From the NCBI GenBank assembly GCA_963760935.1, contig CAVXFB010000003.1:62001-126000 (forward strand): a DNA stretch of 64,000 bases. The letters are read 5' to 3'. The position numbers and the translations under genes were made by a program. Shown here piece by piece: positions 55,933 through 64,000 of this stretch (position 1 is the first letter of the stretch; every line of letters starts with the position of its first letter). Below the pieces are notes generated by a model. It had not been told where the DNA came from. It searched no databases and saw only the letters and a list, made by a program, of their open reading frames with translations. Origin of the DNA: CAVXFB01 sp963760935. Lineage in GTDB: Bacteria > Planctomycetota > Planctomycetia > Pirellulales > Thermoguttaceae.

Positions 55933-58218
55933 ATGAACCGCCCGCTCACCACAACGGTTGCCATCTTGTTGTTGTTTGGGTCCACGTTGGCTCGTGGGCA
56001 AGGCCTGCTGATCGTCGACGATCCGACCACTCAGGTGCGGCTGCCGCGGCCGATCATTATTTGGCCACCCCATCCGCACCCGCGCCCCCTTCCGCCGACG
56101 ATCAGCTATAAAATAAAGGAGCTTAGCGTCGACGCTCGGCTCGTCGACCAGGTGGCGCAGGTTCAAGTGTCGCAGACATTCGTCAACACGGGCAGCCAAT
56201 CGCTTGAAGCTGCATTCGTCTTCCCCCTGCCATACGACGGCGCGATTGATCGGATGACGCTCTTGATCGATGGCCGAGAGTATCCGGCGAAATTGCTGGA
56301 CGCGAGAGACGCGCGACGGATGTACGAGGAGATAGTACGCCGCAACCGCGATCCGGCTCTGCTGGAGTGGATCGGCACGGGGCTATTCCGCACGAACGTG
56401 TTTCCGGTGCCGGCCGGGGCACGTCGAACCGTCATGCTCCGCTACTCGCAGCTTTGCCGCAAACAGGCAGGGCTGACCGACTTCCTCTTCCCGCTGAGCA
56501 CCGCGAAATATACATCGGAGGCAGTGGAGAAGGTGCAGATTCGCGTTACCATCGAGAGTCAAGAGAACATCAAGAACGTCTATAGCCCCACACACAACGT
56601 CGACATTACAAGGCCCGACGGGCGGCATGCGACCGTGCTTTTTAGCAGCACGAATGACGTGCCCAGCAGCGATTTTCGTTTGCTCTACGACGTGGGCAAG
56701 GGGACGCTGAGCGCCCGCGTGCTGAGCTACCGGCCCGACCGGAGTGAAGACGGCTATTTCCTGCTGTTGGCCAGCCCGAAAATTAAGGCAGCGTCCGAAA
56801 AACACACGGGCAAGACCGTTCTCTTGGTGATGGACCGATCGGGAAGCATGAGCGGCAAGAAGATCGAACAGGTGCGGGCGGCACTCAAGAGTGTGCTGGA
56901 CAATCTTCGCCCCGGCGACCTGTTCAACGTCATCGCCTACGACAGCGAGGTTGAGGCCTTTCGCCCTGAATTGCAGCGATTTAGCGACGATACGCGCCAG
57001 GCTGCCTTAGGATTTGCCGACGGCCTTTATGCCGGCGGCAGCACGAACATCGACGGTGCGATGCAGGCCGCCCTTGGCCAGCTTCAAGACACGAAGCGGC
57101 CGAGCTACGTCATCTTCCTGACCGACGGGCTGCCGACCGCTGGCGAGACCAACGAAATGAAGATCGTGGCCAATGCTAAGCAGTGGAACAAGGTTCATGC
57201 GCGGGTGTTTGCCTTCGGCGTGGGCTACGACGTCAACAGCCGGCTATTGGACAAACTTGTGCGGGAAAACTTCGGCCAGAGCGAATACGTCAGGCCCAAC
57301 GAGGACATCGAGGAGCGGGTGAGCAAGCTGTACAATCGCATTGAGTCGCCCGTAGTGACCGGCGTGCAATTGGACTTTGCCCTGGACGATATGAAGAGGG
57401 AAGAGGGGAGCCCCGTAAACCGATTGTATCCGAAAGGCTCCTTCGATCTCTTTGCAGGCGAGCAGCTTGTGGTCGTGGGCCGATACAAGAAGGCTGGCGC
57501 AGCGAAGATCGTTGTCGAGGGCTCCGTAGGCGAGGACCGGCAGAAGTTCGACTTCCCCGCCACGTTGGTCGAGAAGAGCAACGACGAGAGTCTTGCCTTC
57601 GTCGAGAAGCTCTGGGCCGTCCGTCGCGTAGGCGAGATCCTCGATGAGCTCGATCTGCACGGCAAGAACGAGGAACTGGTCCACGAGTTGATCGAGTTGG
57701 CCGCTCGGCACGGCATTCTCACCCCCTACACCTCGTTTATGGCCGATGAGAGAACGAACGTCCATGACATGGCAGCCAACATCCATCGGGCCGGCGGCCG
57801 ACTTGAGGCCTTGGAGCAGTCGTACGGTGCGGGTGGGTTCGCCCAACGGTCGCTAAAGGGGGCGTACCAGACGGCAGCCACCGCTCCGGCTGGGGTGGCC
57901 AAGTCACTGAAATATTTCGGCGCCGACCGAGAGGTAGCCCAAGATCTGAAGTTTGCCGACGAGGCCGCCAGCGAAGTGAGACTCGTCAGTCGCAACATGC
58001 AGAACATTGGAAATCGGACGTTCTTCCGCCGCGAGGGCCAGTGGGTTGATTCGCAGGTCACCAAAGAGCAAGAGTCGACGGCCCGGCGGATCAAGCAGTT
58101 CAGCGACGAGTATTTCGAGTTGGCCGGTGCGCAAGGTCGGCGTCTGTCGCAATACATGGTTTTCGACGAGCCCGTCTTGCTGAAGCTCGACAATCAAACG
58201 TATCTTATCGAGCCCTAA
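55933..58218 (+). CDS. Secreted VIT and von Willebrand A domain protein
   Basis: 761 residues. Signal peptide (1-22), a Pro/His-rich linker (PPHPHPRPLPP), a VIT domain (about 47-180: FVNTGSQSLEAAFVFPLPYD, ILDAR-type RRMYEEIVRRNRDP, MLRYSQLC), then a VWA domain (about 295-470) with MIDAS motif DRSGSMSGKK, GGSTNIDGAM and FLTDGLPTAGE. The C-terminal ~200 residues have no known domain (HGILTPYTSFMADERTNVHD is typical of the group). Such proteins are calcium/magnesium-dependent binding proteins at the envelope, comparable with inter-alpha-trypsin inhibitor heavy chains. The partner is unknown. Confidence 0.92.
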   Translation: MNRPLTTTVAILLLFGSTLARGQGLLIVDDPTTQVRLPRPIIIWPPHPHPRPLPPTISYKIKELSVDARLVDQVAQVQVSQTFVNTGSQSLEAAFVFPLPYDGAIDRMTLLIDGREYPAKLLDARDARRMYEEIVRRNRDPALLEWIGTGLFRTNVFPVPAGARRTVMLRYSQLCRKQAGLTDFLFPLSTAKYTSEAVEKVQIRVTIESQENIKNVYSPTHNVDITRPDGRHATVLFSSTNDVPSSDFRLLYDVGKGTLSARVLSYRPDRSEDGYFLLLASPKIKAASEKHTGKTVLLVMDRSGSMSGKKIEQVRAALKSVLDNLRPGDLFNVIAYDSEVEAFRPELQRFSDDTRQAALGFADGLYAGGSTNIDGAMQAALGQLQDTKRPSYVIFLTDGLPTAGETNEMKIVANAKQWNKVHARVFAFGVGYDVNSRLLDKLVRENFGQSEYVRPNEDIEERVSKLYNRIESPVVTGVQLDFALDDMKREEGSPVNRLYPKGSFDLFAGEQLVVVGRYKKAGAAKIVVEGSVGEDRQKFDFPATLVEKSNDESLAFVEKLWAVRRVGEILDELDLHGKNEELVHELIELAARHGILTPYTSFMADERTNVHDMAANIHRAGGRLEALEQSYGAGGFAQRSLKGAYQTAATAPAGVAKSLKYFGADREVAQDLKFADEAASEVRLVSRNMQNIGNRTFFRREGQWVDSQVTKEQESTARRIKQFSDEYFELAGAQGRRLSQYMVFDEPVLLKLDNQTYLIEP

Positions 58219-58329
58219 GCGTGGCGATTGGCAACTTTGGCTTGCCGCACTTGTCACGAGGGGCCGATACGGGGTAGGATGTCGGTTGCAGATTAGCGGT
58301 CGACAGCGCGTCGACCCTCGACCGATCAT

Positions 58330-58348
58330 GGCCGACGCACTGTCGGCC
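58330..58348. other. Short hairpin upstream of protease gene
   Basis: GGCCGAC, loop GCACT, GTCGGCC, located 18 bp before the S41 protease start. It may influence its translation or end the upstream transcript; no T run. Confidence 0.35.
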
Positions 58349-58365
58349 GCTAGACAATCATCGCC

Positions 58366-59694
58366 ATGCCTCGTCGCAATCTCTTCGTGTTGCTGGGCGT
58401 ATCACTCGTTGCTCTGCTCTGCTACCAGCGTGTGCAGAAGAACCGCTACGGCCGTGTGCTGGCCGAGGCTATGAACAGGATCGAGAGCCGTTACGTCGAG
58501 CCAGTCCGGCCGTCTGCGCTGTTCGAGGCGGCCATGGACGGAATGGTGGGAACGCTGGATGACTATTCGGCCTACATCAGACCATCCGATCTACAGAAGT
58601 TCCACGAAACGATCGACCAACAGTTCGTGGGCGTGGGAATGGAGGTCACGCAAGATCCGCAAACCGGGCAGTTGAAGGTATTGAGCCCGTTGATCGACTC
58701 GCCGGCCTACAAAGCGGGTATTCGCGCTGGCGACACACTGTTGCGAATCGGCGATGCTAGCACCCATGGCATGTCGTTGAGAGACGCGGTGGCCCTGTTA
58801 CGCGGCAAGCCCGGCGATGCAGTCACGCTGACCGTGTTGCACGGTGGTCGGCAGAAGCCGACCGAAGCCAAGATCGTTCGCGAGATGATCAACGCTCCTA
58901 CCGTCCGCGGCGACACGCGCAATGCCGACGGCTCTTGGGACTTCTTTATCGAGGGGTACGATCGAATCGGCTACATCCGCATCCTAAGTTTCACCGATCA
59001 GACGCCCGACGAGTTTCAAGACGCCCTCGACGAATTGACGGAACAAGACATGCGCGGGTTGGTGTTGGATCTGCGCGATGATCCAGGGGGATATCTCGAT
59101 GCGGCCGTCGACGTCTGCGACATGCTGTTGGATTCCGGGACGATCGTCAGCACCCGGCATCGCGACGGCTATGTTAGCAAAAAATATACTGCCAGCGGGC
59201 ACGGCGAGTTTACCGATTTCCCCATGGCCGTGCTCATAAATCAGCAGAGCGCCAGCGCGGCCGAAATTGTAGCCGCCTGCTTGCAGGATAACCGCCGGGC
59301 AATCGTCGTCGGCCAGCGAAGCTACGGCAAGGGGACCGTGCAAGAGATCATGCCGTTGGAAAAGGGCTGTGGAGCGCTGAAGATCACGACCTCCAGCTAT
59401 TGGCGTCCTAGCGGCAAAAATATCCAGCGGCCGCATAAGGATGGTGACAACCGCAGTTGGGGTGTTATGCCGAATGACGGCTACAAGGTGTCGCTCAGCA
59501 ACGAGGAGGAGGATCGTTGGCGGCTTTGGCGGGCCCACCGGGACTCGTTCCAACCCGCCAATCACAAAGCAATACCGGGTCGAGCCGCCAACAACGACGA
59601 GGAAAAATCGTTCGTCGACCGGCCGCTCGTTCGGGCCGTGGAATATCTCGAAAAGGAAGTGGCAGACGAACCGAGCAATCAAAACCGTGAATAG
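58366..59694 (+). CDS. S41-family carboxyl-terminal processing protease
   Basis: 442 residues. N-terminal membrane anchor (6-20), PDZ domain (about 85-170; QFVGVGMEVTQDPQTGQL, AGIRAGDTLLRIGD), then the TSPc protease core with GYIRILSFTD, LVLDLRDDPGGYL, catalytic Ser297 (INQQSASAAEIVA) and Lys322 (RSYGKGTVQE). It should cleave C-terminal segments of exported proteins in the periplasm. It follows the VIT/VWA gene by about 150 bp in the same direction. The weak ribosome site leaves the start slightly uncertain. Confidence 0.94.
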   Translation: MPRRNLFVLLGVSLVALLCYQRVQKNRYGRVLAEAMNRIESRYVEPVRPSALFEAAMDGMVGTLDDYSAYIRPSDLQKFHETIDQQFVGVGMEVTQDPQTGQLKVLSPLIDSPAYKAGIRAGDTLLRIGDASTHGMSLRDAVALLRGKPGDAVTLTVLHGGRQKPTEAKIVREMINAPTVRGDTRNADGSWDFFIEGYDRIGYIRILSFTDQTPDEFQDALDELTEQDMRGLVLDLRDDPGGYLDAAVDVCDMLLDSGTIVSTRHRDGYVSKKYTASGHGEFTDFPMAVLINQQSASAAEIVAACLQDNRRAIVVGQRSYGKGTVQEIMPLEKGCGALKITTSSYWRPSGKNIQRPHKDGDNRSWGVMPNDGYKVSLSNEEEDRWRLWRAHRDSFQPANHKAIPGRAANNDEEKSFVDRPLVRAVEYLEKEVADEPSNQNRE

Positions 59695-60031
59695 GATGCG
59701 GTTCGCTACCGTAGCAACGGACATCTGCCATGCCGATCCCCGTACTAAGTTACACAGTTCCGTCGCGAAGGGAGACAGGGTCACGCTTTCGGGAGCGACG
59801 CAGCAGCTATCGCCCGCATGAGGTGGGAAACGGACCAATTCCCAAACATTGCGGCGCCACTGGACGGTTGCGAAGGAATCTTGCAAAAGCCGAGTGATTC
59901 GCTAGGATGGTGCTTTGCGGCGATTGCCAGATTGTTCCGATTTTCAACCCGGATTGACTCGTCGCAACTGATTGACGAAGATTTGATAGGGGAGTTGCTC
60001 GTAGTTAGTGTGCCAACTCCCCGAGTTGATT
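59695..60031. other. Intergenic region before tRNA-Gly
   Basis: No gene or clear structure recognised. Confidence 0.45.
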
Positions 60032-60104
60032 GCGGCAGTAGCTCAGTTGGTAGAGCGTAGCCTTCCCAAGGCTAATGTCGAGGGTTCGAACCCCTTCTGC
60101 CGCT
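60032..60104 (+). tRNA. tRNA-Gly (anticodon CCC)
   Basis: 73 nt. Acceptor GCGGCAG/CTGCCGC, D arm AGCTCAGTTGGTAGAGC, anticodon stem-loop TAGCC-TTCCCAA-GGCTA with anticodon CCC, T arm GAGGGTTCGAACCCCTT. CCA is not encoded. Confidence 0.96.
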
Positions 60105-60367
60105 CTGATGTAAACCCAGCCGAAACGAGACGTTACGTTACCTGCCGACGGTCGGCAGTGCGGCCTGAAAGTCATGGGAAAAGGGGTAGTGCTCAATCCT
60201 GTTCGGCTCGATAGTTGCTTAGGTTAAGTTGGGTGGGTGAGCGACGGCAGTGATGAACGCGGGAACGGGGCGGGGATTGGCAGACGCTTGCCGTGCTGGA
60301 CGCCGGAGAGCCGGCAGGGCGCAGCGGCGAACGCCGCGTCGGCCGAATTAATGGCAGCGCGTCTGCG

Positions 60368-60712
60368 TCAGGCGACGTGGGGCTGTAGTTTGGCTATGTG
60401 CGCCAGCAACTCGTCTTCTTCTGCCATGCCGGTCAAGTAGTAGCAGATCATCTCGTACGTTCGCAGCGTTGGCTTGCGGCCGGTCCACAAGCTGATCAGC
60501 ATACACGCGATGATCGCGCAGTAGGTCTGAATCTCGATACCCTCCGGATCGTGGCTCAACAGCGACCGACAGCCGAGCGTGTGCTTGAAGAAACGGAAGA
60601 AGATTTCGATTGTCCAGCGATAGCGATAGAGCAAGGCGATGATCCAGGCCGGCAAGTCGAGCAGGTTCGTCGCGATCAGCACGGGCTTTTGCGGTTTCGC
60701 CCAGACGCTCAT
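60368..60712 (-). pseudogene. IS4-family transposase, C-terminal remnant
   Basis: ALLYRYRWTIEIFFRFFKHT carries the Y-(2)-R-(3)-E motif of IS4-type transposases, followed by TYCAIIACMLISLWTGRKPT and a terminal LLAHIAKLQPHVA. The first two Asp regions are missing. It abuts module copy G of the PEP-CTERM array, which it truncates. Confidence 0.82.
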
Positions 60713-60744
60713 ACACCCGACCGCGGGCCTCGTAGGGCGTCGAC

Positions 60745-60800
60745 CATTGACGCTACCTTATGATTGGGACCGCAGGGTATTCTTGTTCATGTTGTTCGCC
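60745..60800 (-). repeat. PEP-CTERM 3' module, copy G (partial)
   Basis: Only the part next to the stop codon remains (TGACGCTACCTTATGATTGG, then GACCGCAGGGTATTCTTGTTC). The hairpin half is missing, replaced by the IS4 remnant. Confidence 0.75.
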
Positions 60801-61779
60801 GCCGCCAGGCGTACGCTAGCAGCCCCATGGCACCGATGCCGAGGAGGGCGAGGGTGGATGGTTCGGGAACGGATAGGTATGCGATATCAGTTAAGGGCGG
60901 AAGGTTGTCGGCATACAACATCGCGATGCCGACGTTTGTGTCCACTCGCCAAATCTGATATCTTGTGTCGCTTTGCTTGCCAATTGCATAGAGGTAGTTG
61001 TCTGGCCCCATTGTCATTCGGCCGGCATAGGGTATAGAGGCAAGAAGGGTTGGTTCAGTGGACCCGGTGCTCAATTTCCACACTTGGTTGAGTCTCTCTT
61101 GACTAAAGTACATGTCGCCTGCTGCGTTGAACGCGATTCCTACCGTCCAGTCCAGGTTGTCCAAGACTGTCGCAACCACACCGGTAGTCATGTCAATCTC
61201 ATCGATGGTAAAGTTGTGCGCGTCGGATTGCTCTAAGCCGTGGGTCATGTAGAGCTTGCGATCTGGTGCAATCGCAGCATCTTTGCCCCACCATAGGTCA
61301 TACTTGTAGCCGGTCCAATCGGAGACCTGCCCCGTGGCTGTAATTTTTGTCGCGCCCGGTGAATTGTGTGTTGAGACATACGCGGTTCCATCCGTGTCGA
61401 TTGCGAATCCTGAACCCCAGCTGTGGTTTGACCACACATTTGTTGCCGGAATATGGTCGATGAAAGAAAGCACGTCACCCTGACTGCCGAGAATCTTGAA
61501 TGTTCCCCAGGCATTCACAGAGGGACCACCGCCGAAAGTGACGCCTAAACGGTTCGCATCGTAGAACGCTAGACCGTAGGGGCAATCGGTGCCGGAAAAG
61601 GACAGGACTGTTGAAGAGCTGCCGTTGGAGTCTACCCGAATCACGCCGTTGCCGGTGGTGGCATTCCACGGATCAATCTTCGTAGCGTAAAGTCCCGGTT
61701 CGAAGGCACTCCCCCAAGCCATTCCATCGGTTAGCACAATAGATATCACAATCACCAAACCGACAATCGAACGTCTCAT
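60787..61779 (-). CDS. PEP-CTERM beta-propeller protein (SMP-30/NHL-like)
   Basis: 330 residues, GAGGAT before the ATG. A signal peptide ends near GMAWGS. The body has strand repeats of the SMP-30/NHL type: GSGFAIDTDGTAYVSTHN, KDAAIAPDRKLYMTHGL, VGIAFNAAGDMYFSQERL, GRMTMGPDNYLYAIGKQS. This suggests a six-bladed propeller. The tail is PEPSTLALLGIGAMGLLAYAW plus RRR. It is a surface protein with an unknown ligand. Confidence 0.9.
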   Translation of the reverse strand: MRRSIVGLVIVISIVLTDGMAWGSAFEPGLYATKIDPWNATTGNGVIRVDSNGSSSTVLSFSGTDCPYGLAFYDANRLGVTFGGGPSVNAWGTFKILGSQGDVLSFIDHIPATNVWSNHSWGSGFAIDTDGTAYVSTHNSPGATKITATGQVSDWTGYKYDLWWGKDAAIAPDRKLYMTHGLEQSDAHNFTIDEIDMTTGVVATVLDNLDWTVGIAFNAAGDMYFSQERLNQVWKLSTGSTEPTLLASIPYAGRMTMGPDNYLYAIGKQSDTRYQIWRVDTNVGIAMLYADNLPPLTDIAYLSVPEPSTLALLGIGAMGLLAYAWRRRTT

Positions 61780-61973
61780 GGCAAGATCCTCTTTTGAGTT
61801 ACAGGTGAATTACCGCTCAGACTTGGAATGAAGAGAAAGCTGGAAGCGGAAAGCCCACACGACCACTACGCACGCCACCTTCAGCGGTCTGAGCATGATG
61901 CTCCTCCAATCTTCCGGCAAGTATCTCGGGATCTGCAAAAGCTAGGCCACCAACCCACTACACAGCGCGGCAG

Positions 61974-62110
61974 CCGGCGGATAACGCACAAGGGAAAACA
62001 CCTAGTCCAAGAACGGCCCTCAGCGTTTTGCACTACGAGCAATGGGGACTGGGTTCGCTGACGCTGCCTTACGATTGGGACCGCAGGGTATTCTTGTTCA
62101 TGTTGCTCGC
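61974..62110 (-). repeat. PEP-CTERM 3' module, copy E
   Basis: Complete module over the stop codon of the gene at 62098. The hairpin at 62016-62040 is GCUC-G-UAGUG-CAAAA-CGCUG-A-GGGC; two positions differ from copy D yet still pair through G-U. Confidence 0.8.
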
Positions 62111-63219
62111 CGGCGTCGCCAAGCGTAGGCCAGCAGGCCAATAGCACCGATGCCGAGGAGGACGAGGGTGGAGGGTTCGGGGATGCAGATGCAGTCGAGC
62201 ATCACGCCTCCGCCATTGCTGTCGAGAGTGACGTAATAAAATCCGCCGTTGCCTACGTAGTAAGCCCCGGCGTCGCCTGCCGCTCCGGGGAGCCCGGAGG
62301 CGGGCATCCAAGTATGGCCACCAACGACGGCCGTGCCGCTGCCAGCAGCGAAAAGGTCGAACAACGCCTGAGCATCCGCGGCACCGTAATTGAGCACTGG
62401 GTCGTTGCCCAAGTTGTACAAGGCCTTAACTTCGGTGGCCGTCAGCACATTGTTCCAGATCCCCATGTCATCGATCGCACCGGAATAGAACTCATTCGGC
62501 GAACCATCGTAAGCAACTCCAGAACCAACTACCGCCTTGTCCCAAGGGGCGACAAACGTGCTGTCAGACGAGATTGTGTTGACGATGGATCGACCCGTCT
62601 GCTGGACGCCGTCGAAATAGAACGTCATGGTGCCCGTGCCGGCGGCGCCAGTGCCATCTACCAAGTTCCAGGTGTAAATGACTTGGTGCCATGCGCCATT
62701 GTTCCAAGATGGAGCATAGCCCACGCTAAGGAGAGTGTTGTCTTCCGCCGTGCGGACGTACAAATACATGTAGTTCTGATCAGTGCCTGCACCACCGTCA
62801 TAGCCACCCCCGATCAGCCACGACGTATCATCTTGTGCACGGCCGCGGGCGATTGTGGGCATGCTCATGTCGCTGCTCTTAACCCAAAGGGTCGCACTGC
62901 CCGTCCATACCCCGCCCGTGTTGTCCCCATAAGGAGTTGGCTGCGGAAGACCGGCACCTGTCACGTCCATATAGTTCGCGCCATTGAAGGTTATGGCCTT
63001 CGTACCGACCACGCCCGTGGTGTAGATCGGCGAACCGACGAGCGCGCCGTTTGGCGCCCCGGTAACTGCATTGTTGGCGGTATCGTCGAACGTGTACAGG
63101 CTGATCAATGCAGCTTGGCTCGTAGCGATGGCGACCATCACCATCGTGATGGCCATCAGAAACAAACCGAACCTCGTCATACGGACGATGCAGGCGCTCA
63201 AACTTGCGATAACTTTCAT
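62098..63219 (-). CDS. PEP-CTERM LamG-domain protein
   Basis: 373 residues; AAAAGGAGAT before the ATG at 63219. The signal peptide includes a second hydrophobic run ending TSQA. A LamG domain follows (ISLYTFDDTANNAV, ATLWVKSSDMSMPTIARG, GAWHQVIYTWNLV, MTFYFDGVQQTGRS, AIDDMGIWNNVLTATEVKAL), then the conserved linker PASGLPGAAGDAG and PEPSTLVLLGIGAIGLLAYAW plus RRRR. It is a paralogue of the next gene and of the LamG part of the gene at 21688. It likely binds glycans at the cell surface. Confidence 0.9.
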   Translation of the reverse strand: MKVIASLSACIVRMTRFGLFLMAITMVMVAIATSQAALISLYTFDDTANNAVTGAPNGALVGSPIYTTGVVGTKAITFNGANYMDVTGAGLPQPTPYGDNTGGVWTGSATLWVKSSDMSMPTIARGRAQDDTSWLIGGGYDGGAGTDQNYMYLYVRTAEDNTLLSVGYAPSWNNGAWHQVIYTWNLVDGTGAAGTGTMTFYFDGVQQTGRSIVNTISSDSTFVAPWDKAVVGSGVAYDGSPNEFYSGAIDDMGIWNNVLTATEVKALYNLGNDPVLNYGAADAQALFDLFAAGSGTAVVGGHTWMPASGLPGAAGDAGAYYVGNGGFYYVTLDSNGGGVMLDCICIPEPSTLVLLGIGAIGLLAYAWRRRRAT

Positions 63220-63341
63220 TTCAGAATCTCCTTTTGGAGCAAGGCGATGCAATAGTGGTCAAAAAGCAAAACTCGCTTCGATCGCGCGGTTGTCATTGAC
63301 GTTGAGCCACCGGCCCACTCCGCGCAACGCGACAGGCAGCG

Positions 63342-63472
63342 CATTACGCACAAGGGAAAGACCTAGCCCAAGAACGGCCCGCAGTGTCTTGCACTGTGAG
63401 CAACGGGGAATAGGTTTGCCGACGCTACCTTACGATGGGTGCCGCAGGATGGGTCTTGTTCATATTGCTCGC
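63342..63472 (-). repeat. PEP-CTERM 3' module, copy F
   Basis: Complete module over the stop codon of the gene at 63460. The hairpin at 63377-63401 is GCUC-A-CAGUG-CAAGA-CACUG-C-GGGC. Confidence 0.8.
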
Positions 63473-64000
63473 CCGCGTCGCCAAGCGTAGACCAGCAGCC
63501 CGATAGCACCGTTGCCGAGGAGGACGATGGTGGAGGGTTCTGGGGTGTAGCCGACGAAGCCAATCACGCCACTGCCATTGGCGTCAAGAGTGACGTAGTG
63601 GTAATTCCAGACTCCTGGGGCAATCCCGACGTCGCCTGCTGCTCCAGGGAGCCCGGAGGCGGGCATCCAAGTACCGCCACTAACGACGGCCGTGCCGCTG
63701 CCAGCAAGGAATAGGTCGAACAGATACTGAGCCTCCTTGGCGCCGAAATTGAGCACCGGGTCGTTGCCCAAGTTGTACAAGGCCTTAACTTCGGTGGCCG
63801 TCAGCACGTTGTTCCAGGCCGCGTAATCGTCAAACATGGCAAGCTGGCTGGCATTGGGCTTGATGCCGGTGCCGCTGTCGGAGTCGGCGCCGAGAAGAAC
63901 CGTGCCGGTTGTGCTGCCATTGGGTGACGCCGACGTGAGCGTGCCGAGGCCCGTAGCGTTAAGATAGCAGGCGCCATCGACATAATAGGCCGCGCTACCA
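63460..64000 (-). CDS. PEP-CTERM LamG-domain protein, N-terminus beyond window
   Basis: The frame is open from the window edge (AAYYVDGACYLNATGLGTLT) to the stop codon at 63460. It shows the end of a LamG domain (GIKPNASQLAMFDDYAAW, NNVLTATEVKALYNLGNDPV), the same PASGLPGAAGDVG linker as its neighbour and PEPSTIVLLGNGAIGLLVYAW plus RRGR. The two genes are recent duplicates: the ~70 residues before the linker are nearly the same. The N-terminal part and signal peptide lie outside. Confidence 0.88.
   Translation of the reverse strand, partial: GSAAYYVDGACYLNATGLGTLTSASPNGSTTGTVLLGADSDSGTGIKPNASQLAMFDDYAAWNNVLTATEVKALYNLGNDPVLNFGAKEAQYLFDLFLAGSGTAVVSGGTWMPASGLPGAAGDVGIAPGVWNYHYVTLDANGSGVIGFVGYTPEPSTIVLLGNGAIGLLVYAWRRGRAI

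Overview
The window looks like chromosomal DNA of a planctomycete, probably of the Pirellulales type. The reasons are nine secreted proteins with PEP-CTERM anchors, a sigma-like protein and a 'GPRTPEGKARS' small protein of kinds I associate with planctomycetes, a VIT/von Willebrand protein, a Tat-exported Gfo/Idh/MocA oxidoreductase, and a very heavy load of insertion sequences. This assignment is inference from gene content; no rRNA or other marker gene is present.

Layout. Positions 1-8100 and 60745-64000 hold two arrays of PEP-CTERM genes, all on the minus strand. Most of these genes end in a conserved ~130 bp module that covers the last codons, the stop codon and a structured 3' region. 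One module is split by an intact IS630-type element (1945-3179). Between the arrays lie: an SDR oxidoreductase (8667-9440); a group II intron placed just after a terminator, with a frameshifted maturase (10111-12112); a small module of sigma-like protein, tiny membrane protein and lipoprotein (12124-13517); a secreted GH27 alpha-galactosidase; a GNAT acetyltransferase; nested IS4, IS21 and IS110 elements (16143-21231); a large LamG/dockerin-like PEP-CTERM protein; an IS1380 element; a frameshifted Gfo/Idh/MocA oxidoreductase; a beta-grasp protein; a hybrid histidine kinase; several tiny or broken genes; and serA with an IS4 element just upstream that still has its 9 bp target duplication.

Positions 36280-49197 look like an integrative element next to a tRNA-Leu(CAA) gene. 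Reading along the minus strand from the tRNA, it carries a tyrosine recombinase, a divergent family A DNA polymerase homologue split by an IS701-type insertion at TTAA, an excisionase-like HTH protein, a ParB-like protein, an unknown protein, a 498-residue unknown protein, a reverse transcriptase with a YADN active site that starts 4 bp after it, a terminator, and two further unknown genes. No structural phage genes are visible. A broken second recombinase lies on the other side of the tRNA.

Positions 50122-54835 encode a three-subunit, NAD-linked, probably electron-bifurcating [FeFe] hydrogenase (HydB, HydA, HydC types), indicating fermentative or anaerobic hydrogen metabolism. It is followed by a tandem ACT-domain protein, a VIT/VWA secreted protein, an S41 protease and tRNA-Gly(CCC). 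No exosortase, hydrogenase maturase or CRISPR array is in the window. Several otherwise good genes carry single-base indels, often in G/C runs, so some apparent pseudogenes may be sequencing errors.
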